A stretch of 64,000 nt of DNA, from assembly GCA_963708115.1 (NCBI GenBank), contig CAVPRX010000002.1:372001-436000 (forward strand), in the 5' to 3' direction. The position numbers and the translations under genes were made by a program. Under the pieces are notes generated by a model, which saw only the letters and a program-made list of their open reading frames with translations, made no database searches and was not told the origin of the DNA. Below, in pieces: positions 55,064 to 63,815 of this stretch. The DNA comes from VRUE01 sp963708115. GTDB taxonomy: Bacteria > Actinomycetota > Thermoleophilia > Solirubrobacterales > 70-9. Position 1 is the first letter of the stretch; each line of letters opens with the position of its first letter.

Positions 55064-55963
55064 TCAGTCGGCGGCGCGACTCTCTCTCGCAGCCGTCAGG
55101 AACCCGCTCCAGTCGCATGGGAGCTCAGCCAGCCGGTCGCAGAGTCGCTTCAAGCTGGCGAAGTCGTCATCGAGCTCCCAGCCCCAGTGCAGGGTGATCG
55201 GGGCCCAGAGGGCTTCTTCGGCTTCGATCATCCGCTCGATGCCGGGTAGGACGGTGGTGGCGCGGCCGTAGAGCGGGGCGTAGGAAGGCAGGTAGATGGC
55301 GGCGGCATCCCAGATAGGGGTGGGGCGGAAGCCGAGCAGGCGGATGCTCTCCGGGCCGCCGCAGACGACGTCGAACCGCTCCGCCAGCAGCGCGTACTGG
55401 GCGGCGTCGAAGCGGTTGAAGGGCGGCACGAAGAGGGGGGTCTCGATCCCGATCTCGGCCAGAATCGAGAGCGCCAGGTCGATGCGCTCTTCGGTCTCGG
55501 CGATGCCGAGGCCACAGAGCTCGGAGTGCCGGCGGGGGCTGGCGTGGCGGGTGCGATGGTCGAGGCCGTGTAGAGCGAAGGTCACGCCGTCGCGCTTCAG
55601 GTCCTGCAGCTCGACGACCTCGGCGTCCTCGAGCGGGCGCCACTCGTCCTGCTCGGGGTCGAGGTAGTCACGCGAGATGCGGGGCGTCGCCGCGAGCAGG
55701 TAGGGCACGCCGGCTTCGGCGAGGACCGCGTGGAAGCGCTTGAAGGCCTCGGTTCCGAAGCGTCCCGATGAGTCGAAGGCGCGGGCATGGGGGAACTCGT
55801 CGACGCGCACGAGCGGCCAGGGCGTGCCCGTGCCGGCCGCGCCGCCGTCCGGCCACCCGAGCCGCCCGAGCTTCAGCCCGATCGCCTGTGCGTAGCGGAC
55901 AGGCGCCGCCGGTCTTCGCCCGGCCGCTGCGATCTCTGGGGTTGCCTCGCTCATCGCCCGCAT
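55064..55963 (-). CDS. NodB-like polysaccharide deacetylase-type protein (DUF2334-like)
   Basis: The 299-residue protein has no signal peptide; an N-terminal basic part is followed by WPLVRVDEFPHA (first metal Asp region), then FALHGLDHRTRHASPRRH (the HxxxH-like zinc motif), FVPPFNRFDAAQYALLAERFDVV and ITLHWGWELDDDF. This is the divergent NodB fold seen in DUF2334 and related carbohydrate esterases. It probably removes acetyl groups from an intracellular glycan precursor; the substrate is unknown. It is divergent from the nucleotidyltransferase gene 62 bases away. Confidence 0.82.
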   Translation of the reverse strand: MRAMSEATPEIAAAGRRPAAPVRYAQAIGLKLGRLGWPDGGAAGTGTPWPLVRVDEFPHARAFDSSGRFGTEAFKRFHAVLAEAGVPYLLAATPRISRDYLDPEQDEWRPLEDAEVVELQDLKRDGVTFALHGLDHRTRHASPRRHSELCGLGIAETEERIDLALSILAEIGIETPLFVPPFNRFDAAQYALLAERFDVVCGGPESIRLLGFRPTPIWDAAAIYLPSYAPLYGRATTVLPGIERMIEAEEALWAPITLHWGWELDDDFASLKRLCDRLAELPCDWSGFLTAARESRAAD

Positions 55964-56025
55964 GATCTCAGTCGGCTCCGCTGCGACCCCGGTCCGACGC
56001 CGGGCCCGTGGATAGGCTCCACGCC

Positions 56026-56757
56026 GTGAAGCGCGCAGTCGTCCTCGCCGGTGGTCTCGGGATGCGCCTGAGGCCTTACACCACGGTCCTGCCGAAGCCG
56101 CTGATGCCGGTCGGCGACCGGCCGATCCTCGACATCATCGTTCGCCAGCTCGCCTACCACGGCTTCGAGCGGTTGACGATCGTCACCGGTCACCTCGCCG
56201 AGCTGATCGAGGCCTTCTTCGGCGACGGCGAGCGCTTCGGCATCCCAATCGACTACTACCGCGAGGAAGAGCCGCTCGGCACCGTCGGCGCGCTCAGCCT
56301 GCTCGATGGCCTCGACGACGACTTCCTGATGATGAACGGCGACGTGCTCACCGATCTTCCCTACGGCAGCTTCTACGACGGGCACCGAAGCTCCGGAGCG
56401 GCGGCGACGATCGCCGCTCACCAGCGCGAGGTGCAGGTCTCGCTCGGCGTGCTCCAGTTCGACGGCGGCGACGCGGACCGGCTCACTGGCTATATCGAGA
56501 AGCCGAGCTACCACTACGAGGTCAGCATGGGCGTCTACGCCTTCTCGCCCCGGGTGCTGCCGCTGATCGAGCCCGGCGAGCGACTCGACTTCCCCGACCT
56601 CGTCCTGCGCCTGCTCGAGGCGGGCGAGGAGGTGCGGGCCCGGCGCAGCGAGGACGACTACTGGCTCGACATCGGTCGCCACGACGACTACGAGACGGCG
56701 ATGGACGAGTTCGAGCGGATGCGGGACCGCTTCCTGCCCGGCGACACCTCGGGGTGA
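56026..56757 (+). CDS. Sugar-1-phosphate nucleotidyltransferase
   Basis: About 243 residues from the GTG at 56026 (KRAVVLAGGLGMRLRPYT); an in-frame GTG at 56008 adds six residues. The nucleotidyltransferase signature is clear: LAGGLGMRLRPYTTVLPKPLMPV, then LGTVGALSLLDGLDDDFLMMNGDVLTD (metal Asp) and GYIEKPSYHYEVSMGVYAF. It activates a hexose-1-phosphate with an NTP for glycan synthesis. No left-handed beta-helix or other C-terminal domain is present, as in simple RmlA/GlmU-like or mannose-1-phosphate guanylyltransferases. Its stop overlaps the next glycosyltransferase start (GTGA). Confidence 0.9.
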   Translation: MKRAVVLAGGLGMRLRPYTTVLPKPLMPVGDRPILDIIVRQLAYHGFERLTIVTGHLAELIEAFFGDGERFGIPIDYYREEEPLGTVGALSLLDGLDDDFLMMNGDVLTDLPYGSFYDGHRSSGAAATIAAHQREVQVSLGVLQFDGGDADRLTGYIEKPSYHYEVSMGVYAFSPRVLPLIEPGERLDFPDLVLRLLEAGEEVRARRSEDDYWLDIGRHDDYETAMDEFERMRDRFLPGDTSG

Positions 56758-57908
56758 GGCTCGAGGGTCGCGACATCGTCTGCGTCGGCACCGCCGACTG
56801 GCAGACCGAGCTGCCGATCAACCAGCACCAGCTGATGGGCAGGCTCGCCGCTCGCAACAAAGTCCTCTTCGTCGAGTCACTCGGCCTGCGCCGCCCCCAG
56901 CTCGCCTCGCGCGACCTGCGGCGCATCGCCCGGCGGCTGGCGCGCGGGCTGCGCGGCGTGCGCTCCGCCGGCGCGGTGCACGTCCTCTCGCCGCTCGTGC
57001 TTCCCCTGCACGGGAACGCCGCGATCCGCTCCCTGAACCGCCGCCTGCTGCGCCTGCAGGTGGGGCGGGCGGCGCGGCGGCTGGGAATGCGCCGGCCGCT
57101 GCTCTGGGCCTACGCCCCGCAGGCGGAGGAGCTGCTCGACGTGCTCGATCCCGAGCAGGTCGTCTACCACTGCGTCGACGACGTCGCCGCCCAGAAGGGC
57201 GTCGACGGCGACAGCTTCCGCGCCGGCGAGGAACGCTACGCCCGCCGCGCCGACCTGGTCCTCGCCAGCGCCCCGGCGCTGGCCGAACGGATGAGGACTC
57301 TCTCCGACCACGTCCTCTACGCACCCAACGTGGCCGACACCGCCCTCTTTGCGACCGCCCTCGACGAGGGGCCGGTCGACGCTTCGCTGGATTCGCTGCC
57401 CAGGCCGCGCCTCGTCTTCCAGGGGGCCATCGTCGCGACCAAGCTCGACCTGTCGCTGCTCGCTGAGCTCGCCCGCCTGCGGCCCGAGTGGAGCGTCGTC
57501 CTGGTCGGACCGAGGGGCGCGGGCGACCCGGGGGGAGATCTCTCCGCCCTCGACCGGGCGCCGAACATCCACTTCGTCGGGCCTCGCGACGCAGGCGACC
57601 TCCCAGCTGTGCTGCGCGGCGCCGACGCCGGCCTGATCCCCTACGCGATCAACGACCTCACCCGCAGCGTCTTCCCGATGAAGGTCTACGAGTATCTGGC
57701 CGCCGGTCTGCCGGTTCTGGCGACGCCGCTGCCTGCGCTCGAGGGGGTGGACGGCGTCGCGCGGGTGGTCGATGCCGCTGAGCTGATCGCCGCCGCCGAG
57801 CGCGAGCTCGAGCTCGACGACCCGCAGCGCCGGCGGCAGCGCTCCGAAGCCGCAGCGGCCCATTCCTGGGAGGCGCGGATCGAGGAAATCGAAGCGGCGC
57901 TCGGCTAG
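56754..57908 (+). CDS. Glycosyltransferase, GT-B fold
   Basis: The 384-residue protein has a GTG start overlapping the preceding stop. The N-terminal half (DWQTELPINQHQLMGRLAARNKVLFVES) and C-terminal half (RLVFQGAIVATKLDLSLLAELARLRPEWSVVLVGP, then LRGADAGLIPYAINDLTRSVFPMKVYEYLAAGLPVLATPLPAL) form a GT-B enzyme with the usual EX-type acidic region near KVYEYLA. It probably adds a sugar to a lipid-linked glycan in the cytoplasm. Coupling to the nucleotidyltransferase suggests that the latter supplies its donor. It ends 44 bases before palindrome R2-C. Confidence 0.88.
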   Translation: MRLEGRDIVCVGTADWQTELPINQHQLMGRLAARNKVLFVESLGLRRPQLASRDLRRIARRLARGLRGVRSAGAVHVLSPLVLPLHGNAAIRSLNRRLLRLQVGRAARRLGMRRPLLWAYAPQAEELLDVLDPEQVVYHCVDDVAAQKGVDGDSFRAGEERYARRADLVLASAPALAERMRTLSDHVLYAPNVADTALFATALDEGPVDASLDSLPRPRLVFQGAIVATKLDLSLLAELARLRPEWSVVLVGPRGAGDPGGDLSALDRAPNIHFVGPRDAGDLPAVLRGADAGLIPYAINDLTRSVFPMKVYEYLAAGLPVLATPLPALEGVDGVARVVDAAELIAAAERELELDDPQRRRQRSEAAAAHSWEARIEEIEAALG

Positions 57909-57952
57909 CTGGCTGATTCCGCTGTCGATCCTGCCCGAGCGGGAGTAGGCGG

Positions 57953-58090
57953 GATGGCGGGTGCGCCTCTGCGGGAATTGACACCCCAGCGCTGCGCGCT
58001 GGGGTGAATCTGGTGCGCGGCTGCGCCGCGCAGGTGTCGGATTGCATTTCCGCCGCTTCGCGACATTCCCGCAGAGGCGCACCCGCCATC
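57953..58090 (+). repeat. Structured palindrome R2-C (composite unit 2)
   Basis: Perfect 26-base arms (57953-57978 and 58065-58090) carry the same GATGGCGGGTGCGCC sequence as R2-B. Inside are a CACCCCAGCGC hairpin, a GCGCGGC/GCCGCGC hairpin and the core ATTGCATTTCCGCCGCTTC. It faces R2-D across a spacer that matches the spacer of unit 1 on the other strand. Confidence 0.92.
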
Positions 58091-58212
58091 TCGCCAAGCC
58101 ACCCGAGCTTCGATACTCCCCCCTGGAGCGCCCTTGCCAGGCCCCGGGGTGTCATGAGCTTTGAGAGCTGAAATCGCCTTCGAAGCCTGAGCCCGTGCCG
58201 GCGATCGCTCAG

Positions 58213-58361
58213 CGAGGGAGGCCGGCCGTCCTGCAGGCGAATGTCGCGAAGCGGCGGAAATGCAATCCGATTTCGCGCGGCCGCAGGCCGCGCTCTTCGT
58301 TCACCCCACGCGCTTTGCGCGTGGGGTGCCAATTCGACTGCAGGACGGCCGGCCTCCCTCG
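58213..58361 (-). repeat. Structured palindrome R2-D (composite unit 2)
   Basis: Perfect 24-base arms (58213-58236 and 58338-58361) include GGCCGTCCTGCAG, as in R2-A. Read on the minus strand, the interior is almost base-for-base the same as R2-A, including the CACCCCACGCGC hairpin and the ATTGCATTTCCGCC core, with paired changes in the second hairpin. Confidence 0.92.
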
Positions 58362-58381
58362 CCCGGGGACCGCGGAATCAA

Positions 58382-59473
58382 TTACCTGCGGCGCGTCGCC
58401 GCCGCTTCCGCGAGGACCTCTCGCGTCTGTGCCGCCACGCTCGGCCAGCTGAACTGCGAGGCGTGGCAGATCCCGCGCTCGATCAGCTCCGCGGGCCGCT
58501 CCAACGCTTGCTCTAGCGCGGTTCGCCAGGCGACCGGCGTGCGCTCTCGCACGACCAGCGCAGCCGGCCCGCTGATCTCCTCGAGTCCGCCCCCGTCCGC
58601 GGCGACGACGGCGGGGGTCCCGCAGGCCATTGCCTCCAGCGGCGCGATCCCGAAGCCCTCGTAGAGGGCTGGGGCCGCGAGGGCCCCGGCGGCGCGCAGC
58701 AGATCGAGCAGCTCTCCGTCCGTGACCGCGCCGAGCAGGTCGCAGGCGCCGCTCTGCCTCGCCTTCGTTTCGATCGGCTCGCCTTCGAAGCCGGGCAAGC
58801 CGGCCATGATGACCCGCCAGCCTGCGTTCTCTTTGGCCGCGTAGGCCGCGGCATCGATCAGGACGTCGAGGCCCTTGCGGGGCTCGATCGCGCCGACGTG
58901 GAGGACGAACGGGCGCTCGATTCCCCAGCGCTCGCGCACGGACGCGAGCGCCGCGGCACGGTCGCCGGGCGTGAAGATCTCGTCGACGCCGTTGGGCACC
59001 ACCCTGACCGAGTCCTCGCCGACCCCGTAATAGGAGGCGACGTCGTCTGCCGTCGCCCGCGAGACCGCGATCAGCCGCGTGGCGTGGCGTGCCGAGCGGG
59101 CCACGATGGTGCCGAAGTGCCGCTCTTGGCTTTCCTGCTTTACCCCGGCGAAGCGCAGCGTCGCCAGGTCGTGGATGGTGATCACGCTTGGCACCGGGCA
59201 GCGCCGCGGCAGGACGCTCTCGGGAGCCCAGAAGACGTCAACGTGGTTGCGGGCGAGCCAGAGGGGCAGGAAGGCCTCGCGCCAGATCGGCCTGCCCTTG
59301 ACTCGCACCCCGACCTCGTGTGCGCCCGGGATCTGCCGCGACAGCCGCCGCGTGTTGGCCAGCAGCAGGATCTCGTCGCCTCCCTCGATCAGCTCCCGCG
59401 CGATCCGGTCGAGGTACTTCGGAATGCCACCCCAGTTGGCCTCCAGCACGTTGGCGTCGACGGCGATGCGCAT
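58382..59473 (-). CDS. Glycosyltransferase family 4
   Basis: The 363-residue GT-B enzyme has an N terminus RIAVDANVLEANWGGIPKYLDRIARELI, a donor domain starting at FVLHVGAIEPRKGLDVLIDA, and the conserved EX7E region in APALYEGFGIAPLEAMACGTPAVVA. Family 4 retaining transferases use nucleotide sugars such as GDP-mannose. It sits three bases downstream of the O-antigen-ligase-like gene on the minus strand and ends 20 bases from palindrome R2-D. Confidence 0.92.
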   Translation of the reverse strand: MRIAVDANVLEANWGGIPKYLDRIARELIEGGDEILLLANTRRLSRQIPGAHEVGVRVKGRPIWREAFLPLWLARNHVDVFWAPESVLPRRCPVPSVITIHDLATLRFAGVKQESQERHFGTIVARSARHATRLIAVSRATADDVASYYGVGEDSVRVVPNGVDEIFTPGDRAAALASVRERWGIERPFVLHVGAIEPRKGLDVLIDAAAYAAKENAGWRVIMAGLPGFEGEPIETKARQSGACDLLGAVTDGELLDLLRAAGALAAPALYEGFGIAPLEAMACGTPAVVAADGGGLEEISGPAALVVRERTPVAWRTALEQALERPAELIERGICHASQFSWPSVAAQTREVLAEAAATRRR

Positions 59474-59477
59474 CTGC

Positions 59478-60926
59478 TCAGGCGGCGAGAAGCGCAGGAG
59501 CGGCCTCGCTCGAACCTTGCTCTTCCTCGTCCTCTTCGGAGGGCAGGTCGCGCCAGGCAGCGGCGAGCCAGCCGAGTATCGCGCCGAGCAGGATCGACGT
59601 GCGTGGCTCGATCGACGTGAACGTCGCGGTCAGCTCGACGATCGCCAATGCGAGGATGCCGCCGAACGCGGCAATCGCCCCGATCTGGATGACCGGGTCG
59701 GGGTGGCGGCGCCAGAGCCTCACCGCGGTCCACAGGGCGCTGAGTAAGAGGAACACGTAGGCGATCGCGCCGAGTGGGCCCAACGCCAGCCAGAACCAGA
59801 GGAAGGCGACGTGAGCGTAGCGGCGATCGTGCGTTTCCGCGAGCGGGTAATGGACCTCCCACGAGACCCCCAGGCCGATCCCGGTAAGCGGATGTTCGCG
59901 GATGTTCTGCAGCACGTTTTTGCGCTCGTCCATCCGGTAGCGGTCGCCGCGGTTGGAGCCGAACCCGCCTGGGCTCAGAGTTTGGGCGCGCTGGACGAGT
60001 GGGCTTGCCTGCGGATCCTCGGAGGAGCCGACCGCCAGAGCCCCGACCACGCCCAGTGCCAGCGCGACAGCACCGATCGCGAGGAAGGCGCGGCCACGAC
60101 GGCGGCTCGCGATGATGATCACGACGATCAAGGTGAGGATGCCGGCGATCCAGAAGGAGCGGCGGTAGGAGACGACGAGGGCGAGGAAGGCGATCGGCGC
60201 TCCGGCGAGCATCCAGGTGGGCACTTTGACGCGCCGGACCAGCGCCGCGACGACGCCGAGGACGAAGATCAGCATGGTCAGGTTCGGTACCGGATTGAGG
60301 TAGCTGATCGTCTCCGATTCGACGGCGGAGCCGGTCCCGCTGAACGCCGTATATATGCCCGATACCCCCTTGAAGAAGGCGAGTCCGGCGCCGATTGCGA
60401 GAAAGAGCTTGAGCGCGTTCGTGCTCCGCACCACGTTCGCCGCCAGCAGCGGGATGAGGATGATGTAGCTCGAGGTGAGCGAGCGGTGGAAGAGTTCGCC
60501 GACGCTGACCATGTGCGAGTAGTGGCCGACGATCACGCCGGTAAGGACGGCCACCGCGAGCAGCAGAAGCGGCGCGGTCAGCGGCTCCGGGAAACGGGGG
60601 CGCTCGCTTTCAGTCACGAAGCGGAGTAGGACGCCACCGAGCCCCGCGAACAGCAGTACGTCCTGTGGCGTCATCTTGGCCGCGACGACGTCGTAGAAGA
60701 CGCCGGCCGGCGGCAGGAAGCCCTGGCTTTCGGACTCGATCAGGATCGCCGTTGCGACGAGCAGGGTCAGCGCGGCGGCGGGGTAGCGCAGCAGCACCAA
60801 GCCGAGCGCGAAGATTGCGGGCGCGACCGCGCCGACGGCGCCAAAGCGGTTTATCGCCTCCACCAAGACCAGGCCGGTGGCGATCCCGGTGGCGCTTACC
60901 GCGATCGCCAAGCCGAGGTCCGGCAC
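59478..60926 (-). CDS. O-antigen polymerase/ligase-like membrane protein
   Basis: The 482-residue protein has 11-12 predicted helices. The large loop contains the Wzy_C-type pattern RGDRYRMDERKNVLQNIREHPLTGIGLGVSWEVHYPLAETHDRRYAHVAFLW, with the conserved H and R residues expected for glycan transfer from a lipid carrier. The C terminus is acidic and cytoplasmic (EEDEEEQGSS). It is flanked by a glycosyltransferase, a Wzz/BY-kinase and a flippase, so a polymerase role (Wzy) in surface polysaccharide assembly is most likely. It differs from the other such protein at 38780, which has a TPR-like tail. Confidence 0.88.
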   Translation of the reverse strand: MPDLGLAIAVSATGIATGLVLVEAINRFGAVGAVAPAIFALGLVLLRYPAAALTLLVATAILIESESQGFLPPAGVFYDVVAAKMTPQDVLLFAGLGGVLLRFVTESERPRFPEPLTAPLLLLAVAVLTGVIVGHYSHMVSVGELFHRSLTSSYIILIPLLAANVVRSTNALKLFLAIGAGLAFFKGVSGIYTAFSGTGSAVESETISYLNPVPNLTMLIFVLGVVAALVRRVKVPTWMLAGAPIAFLALVVSYRRSFWIAGILTLIVVIIIASRRRGRAFLAIGAVALALGVVGALAVGSSEDPQASPLVQRAQTLSPGGFGSNRGDRYRMDERKNVLQNIREHPLTGIGLGVSWEVHYPLAETHDRRYAHVAFLWFWLALGPLGAIAYVFLLLSALWTAVRLWRRHPDPVIQIGAIAAFGGILALAIVELTATFTSIEPRTSILLGAILGWLAAAWRDLPSEEDEEEQGSSEAAPALLAA

Positions 60927-60943
60927 AGCGAGCGTCGGCCGGT

Positions 60944-62488
60944 TCAGGCTGCGGTCTCCTTGGTGCGGGACGCCGGCAGGGCCATGTCGCGCGGCCTGTA
61001 GGAGTCGTAGCTGTTCTGTTTCGTGTTCGAGCGGTTGAAGGCGAAGCCCAGCATCGGCGCGCCGATTGCTCGCAGCGCCTCGATCGCGCGGCGGGCGTCG
61101 CGGCGGCTGGTGCGGCGCGAGTCGATCACGAACACGACCCCGTCCGCGTAGCGGGCGAGGACGACAGGGTCGACGACCACCAGGGCGGGCGGGGTGTCGA
61201 AGACGACAACGTCGTTGTCCGAGCGCAGGTACTGAACGACCGATTTCATCCGCTCCGAAGAAAGCGACTCGACCGCGTCCTCGGCGTGCGCTCCGGCCGG
61301 CATCACCATCAGTTCGCCGCCGGTGGGGCCCCCATCGGCGGCGAGGCTCACTTTGACCGCGATGTCAGCAGGGTCTGGCGCGTTCTCGACGACGAGCAGG
61401 TCGCTGAGGCCGGGGGAGAGGGACTTGTCGAAGATCTGATGCAGCGTCGGTCGCCGCAGGTCCCCGTCCACGGCCGTCACCCGCCGGCCCTCCGCGGCCA
61501 GGGCGCGGGAGACGTTGGCCGCGACGTAGCTCTTGCCACAACCGGACTCGGCGCCGGTCACCAGCACCGTGTTCGCTGCTTGCCTGGTGCCCGAGCCGTT
61601 GGAGACCTGATTCCCCGCCCCCGTCCGTTCGAGCGTCAGCAACGTCGCCGTGCGCAGGTTCCGGAACGACTCCAGGGCCGGGGTTCCCCGGCCCTTGGGG
61701 ATCTCGCCGAGCAGCGTCAGGCCGAGGTCTTTGGCCGCCTCTTGCGCGGTGCGGTAGCGGTCGAAGAAGAGGTCCCGCAGGTAGATTGCGACGGCGCCGA
61801 GGACGAGCGCGCCGATCAGGGCCAGCAGGGCGTCGCGTTTCGGAGTCGGCGCCACCGGCGTGCCCTGCGGCACGGCGTGCTCGACCACCCGCATCGTGTC
61901 GCCCGGGTTCGCGCTCTGTTCGGCGATCTGATTCTGCAGCGCCTGTAGCTCGACCTGCAGCCCGGCGACGCTGGCCCCGCTGGTCCCGCCCGCGGCGATT
62001 TCGCCTTCGATTTCGTCGATCCGCTCCTGGATCGGCTGCAGCGTCGTCTTCTGTTGCGCCACCGAGAGATCGCCGAGATACCGGGCGAAGGCTTCGGCGT
62101 AGGCATTGGCGAATTCCGCCGATTCGTCCGGGTTGCCGGTGGTCGCCGAGAAGCTCATCACTCCGGTCCGCGCTTCGGGCTGCACTTCAGTGCTTGCGTC
62201 GAACGCTTCCTCGCGTCCTTTGACCGCCGGGTCTTCGTGGGCGACGTCGTAGACCGAGCGGGTCTTCGCCAGCTCGTCGTAGAGGTTGGAGAGGCTGAGC
62301 AGCTGTTCTTCGTTGAGGATTTCGCCGGCCGCCTGGCTCGTGGTGACGATCTGGCCCAGGGCGTTGCTTTCGTATTCGTCGGATTTGGAGGAGGAGATCG
62401 CGTAGACGACCACTGCGGCGACGACGGCAAACAGCGCCAGCCAGCGTTTGCTGGCCCAGATCAGTCGGAGGTTGCCGGTGAATTCCAC
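60944..62488 (-). CDS. Wzz chain-length regulator fused to a BY-kinase-type ATPase
   Basis: The 514-residue fused protein has a first helix at 17-32, a Wzz extracytoplasmic domain with a coiled segment (140-195), a second helix at 220-237, then the kinase domain with Walker A TGAESGCGKS (311-320), Walker A' AVDGDLRRP (339-347) and Walker B VVVFDTPP. It controls polysaccharide chain length by phosphorylation cycles. The C terminus has only two tyrosines in a short NSYDSYRP tail and not the usual tyrosine cluster, so autophosphorylation may be reduced. It is 17 bases upstream of the polymerase-like gene on the minus strand. Confidence 0.9.
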   Translation of the reverse strand: MEFTGNLRLIWASKRWLALFAVVAAVVVYAISSSKSDEYESNALGQIVTTSQAAGEILNEEQLLSLSNLYDELAKTRSVYDVAHEDPAVKGREEAFDASTEVQPEARTGVMSFSATTGNPDESAEFANAYAEAFARYLGDLSVAQQKTTLQPIQERIDEIEGEIAAGGTSGASVAGLQVELQALQNQIAEQSANPGDTMRVVEHAVPQGTPVAPTPKRDALLALIGALVLGAVAIYLRDLFFDRYRTAQEAAKDLGLTLLGEIPKGRGTPALESFRNLRTATLLTLERTGAGNQVSNGSGTRQAANTVLVTGAESGCGKSYVAANVSRALAAEGRRVTAVDGDLRRPTLHQIFDKSLSPGLSDLLVVENAPDPADIAVKVSLAADGGPTGGELMVMPAGAHAEDAVESLSSERMKSVVQYLRSDNDVVVFDTPPALVVVDPVVLARYADGVVFVIDSRRTSRRDARRAIEALRAIGAPMLGFAFNRSNTKQNSYDSYRPRDMALPASRTKETAA

Positions 62489-62595
62489 GAGTGCAGGGAC
62501 CTATCGGGTGGCCTCGGATTCGACTTGAATCCGGCAGGCCGGTAATTCGTTGGACGGTTGTACGAGTTCACTGAGGATAGCCACGGGGCAGGTCA

Positions 62596-63750
62596 TCACC
62601 CCTGGCGTACCCGCTCTCGCACGCTCGACACCGCGGCGTCGGGGGTCTGTCTCGGCGAGAGGGGCTCGACGGCGCCTCTGAGCGCCCCTGGCGAGAGGAC
62701 GAGCAGGCGACGCTCCCGCGCTCCCGCCGGGACGATCGCATCGACCGGCCGCAGCTGGTCCTCGGCGTCAAGGGCACGCGCGAGCGCGCCGGGACCGATC
62801 CCCGAAACTCGCCGGACGCGGACGGCGGTGTCCGGCGTGTCCCGGCCGCAGATCAGCGCGACGTCGGCTCCGGCCTGCGCCGCCTCGCTCAGCCAGGCGG
62901 CGAGCCGCGCCCCACCCGACGCACCGAGGCCGATGCCGACAAGGCGCACCGGCCCCACCCGTGGGGGCTCCGCGCCGTGACTGCCGCTGTGCTCGCCAGA
63001 GCCGCCGCGCAGCCCGTACAGCGTCGCCAGCGAGTCGGCGGCGCACTCGAGCCAGATCTTCCCCAGGCCGCGAACGCCGTCGCGCCAGCCGCCGTAGAGC
63101 AGGGCGCGGTAGGCGAGCTTCGCGGTCGGTCGCAGCAGCGCCCCTTTGAGCACGCCGAGCGGCCCGGGGCGGCCGCGCTGGCGGCTCTCCAGGCGCGCGT
63201 AGGCGATCGCGTCGTCCAGCGCCTCCCGCCAGGTCGTCGCCAGCAGGTGCTCGAGCTCGCCTTCGAGCGGCAGAACCGGTCCGTCGGGCCAGAGCCCCTC
63301 GTGCACGGTGCGCGACTCGTCGTGGCGGAAGGCCTCGCGGCGGAAGAGGCGGTGCCGGTAGCGTGGGTAGCGGGCCGAGGGCCCGAGCGGCCGGCCGAGG
63401 AAGACGTCGCGCATCGGCAGGGCGGTCATGCGGATCTCCGCGCCGGGAGGATCGGCGAGCATCGCGCGGATCGAGGCGGCGAGGGCGGGGCTGACCCGCT
63501 CGTCGGCGTCGATCTCGAGGATCCAGTCGCCGTGCGCGTGGTCGAGCGCGATGTTGCGCTGCGCGGCGAAACCAGGCCAAGGGTTCTCGACGACTCGGGC
63601 GCCGGCCGTGCGGGCGATCTCGGCCGTGCGATCGCGCGAGCCGCCGTCGACGACGACGATCTCGTCGCAGAAATCAAGGCTCTGCAGGCATGCCGGGAGC
63701 CGACGCTCCTCGTCGCTGGCGATCACGCAGGCGGTTACGGACTCCGGCAA
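62596..63750 (-). CDS. Glycosyltransferase family 2 (WaaE-like)
   Basis: The 384-residue protein has an N-terminal GT-A domain: VTACVIASDEERRLPACLQSLDFCDEIVVVDGGSRDRTAEIA, then WILEIDADERVSP with the metal-binding DxD (DAD). The middle has the WaaE/KdtX-type HRLFRREAFRHDESRTVHEGL. The last ~110 residues (after KIWLECAADSLATLYGLRGG) form an extra Gly/Ala/Arg-rich region, PVRLVGIGLGASGGARLAAWL, that I cannot assign. It adds a sugar to a membrane-linked acceptor, by family. It lies 107 bases upstream of the Wzz/BY-kinase gene on the same strand, and this gap holds nothing that I recognise. Confidence 0.87.
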   Translation of the reverse strand: MPESVTACVIASDEERRLPACLQSLDFCDEIVVVDGGSRDRTAEIARTAGARVVENPWPGFAAQRNIALDHAHGDWILEIDADERVSPALAASIRAMLADPPGAEIRMTALPMRDVFLGRPLGPSARYPRYRHRLFRREAFRHDESRTVHEGLWPDGPVLPLEGELEHLLATTWREALDDAIAYARLESRQRGRPGPLGVLKGALLRPTAKLAYRALLYGGWRDGVRGLGKIWLECAADSLATLYGLRGGSGEHSGSHGAEPPRVGPVRLVGIGLGASGGARLAAWLSEAAQAGADVALICGRDTPDTAVRVRRVSGIGPGALARALDAEDQLRPVDAIVPAGARERRLLVLSPGALRGAVEPLSPRQTPDAAVSSVRERVRQG

Positions 63751-63815
63751 GCGCCGCAGTATCGCAGCGGCCTCCGCCGTCAGGGCGACGCGCCACGCCT
63801 GTACAGTCGCCGCCG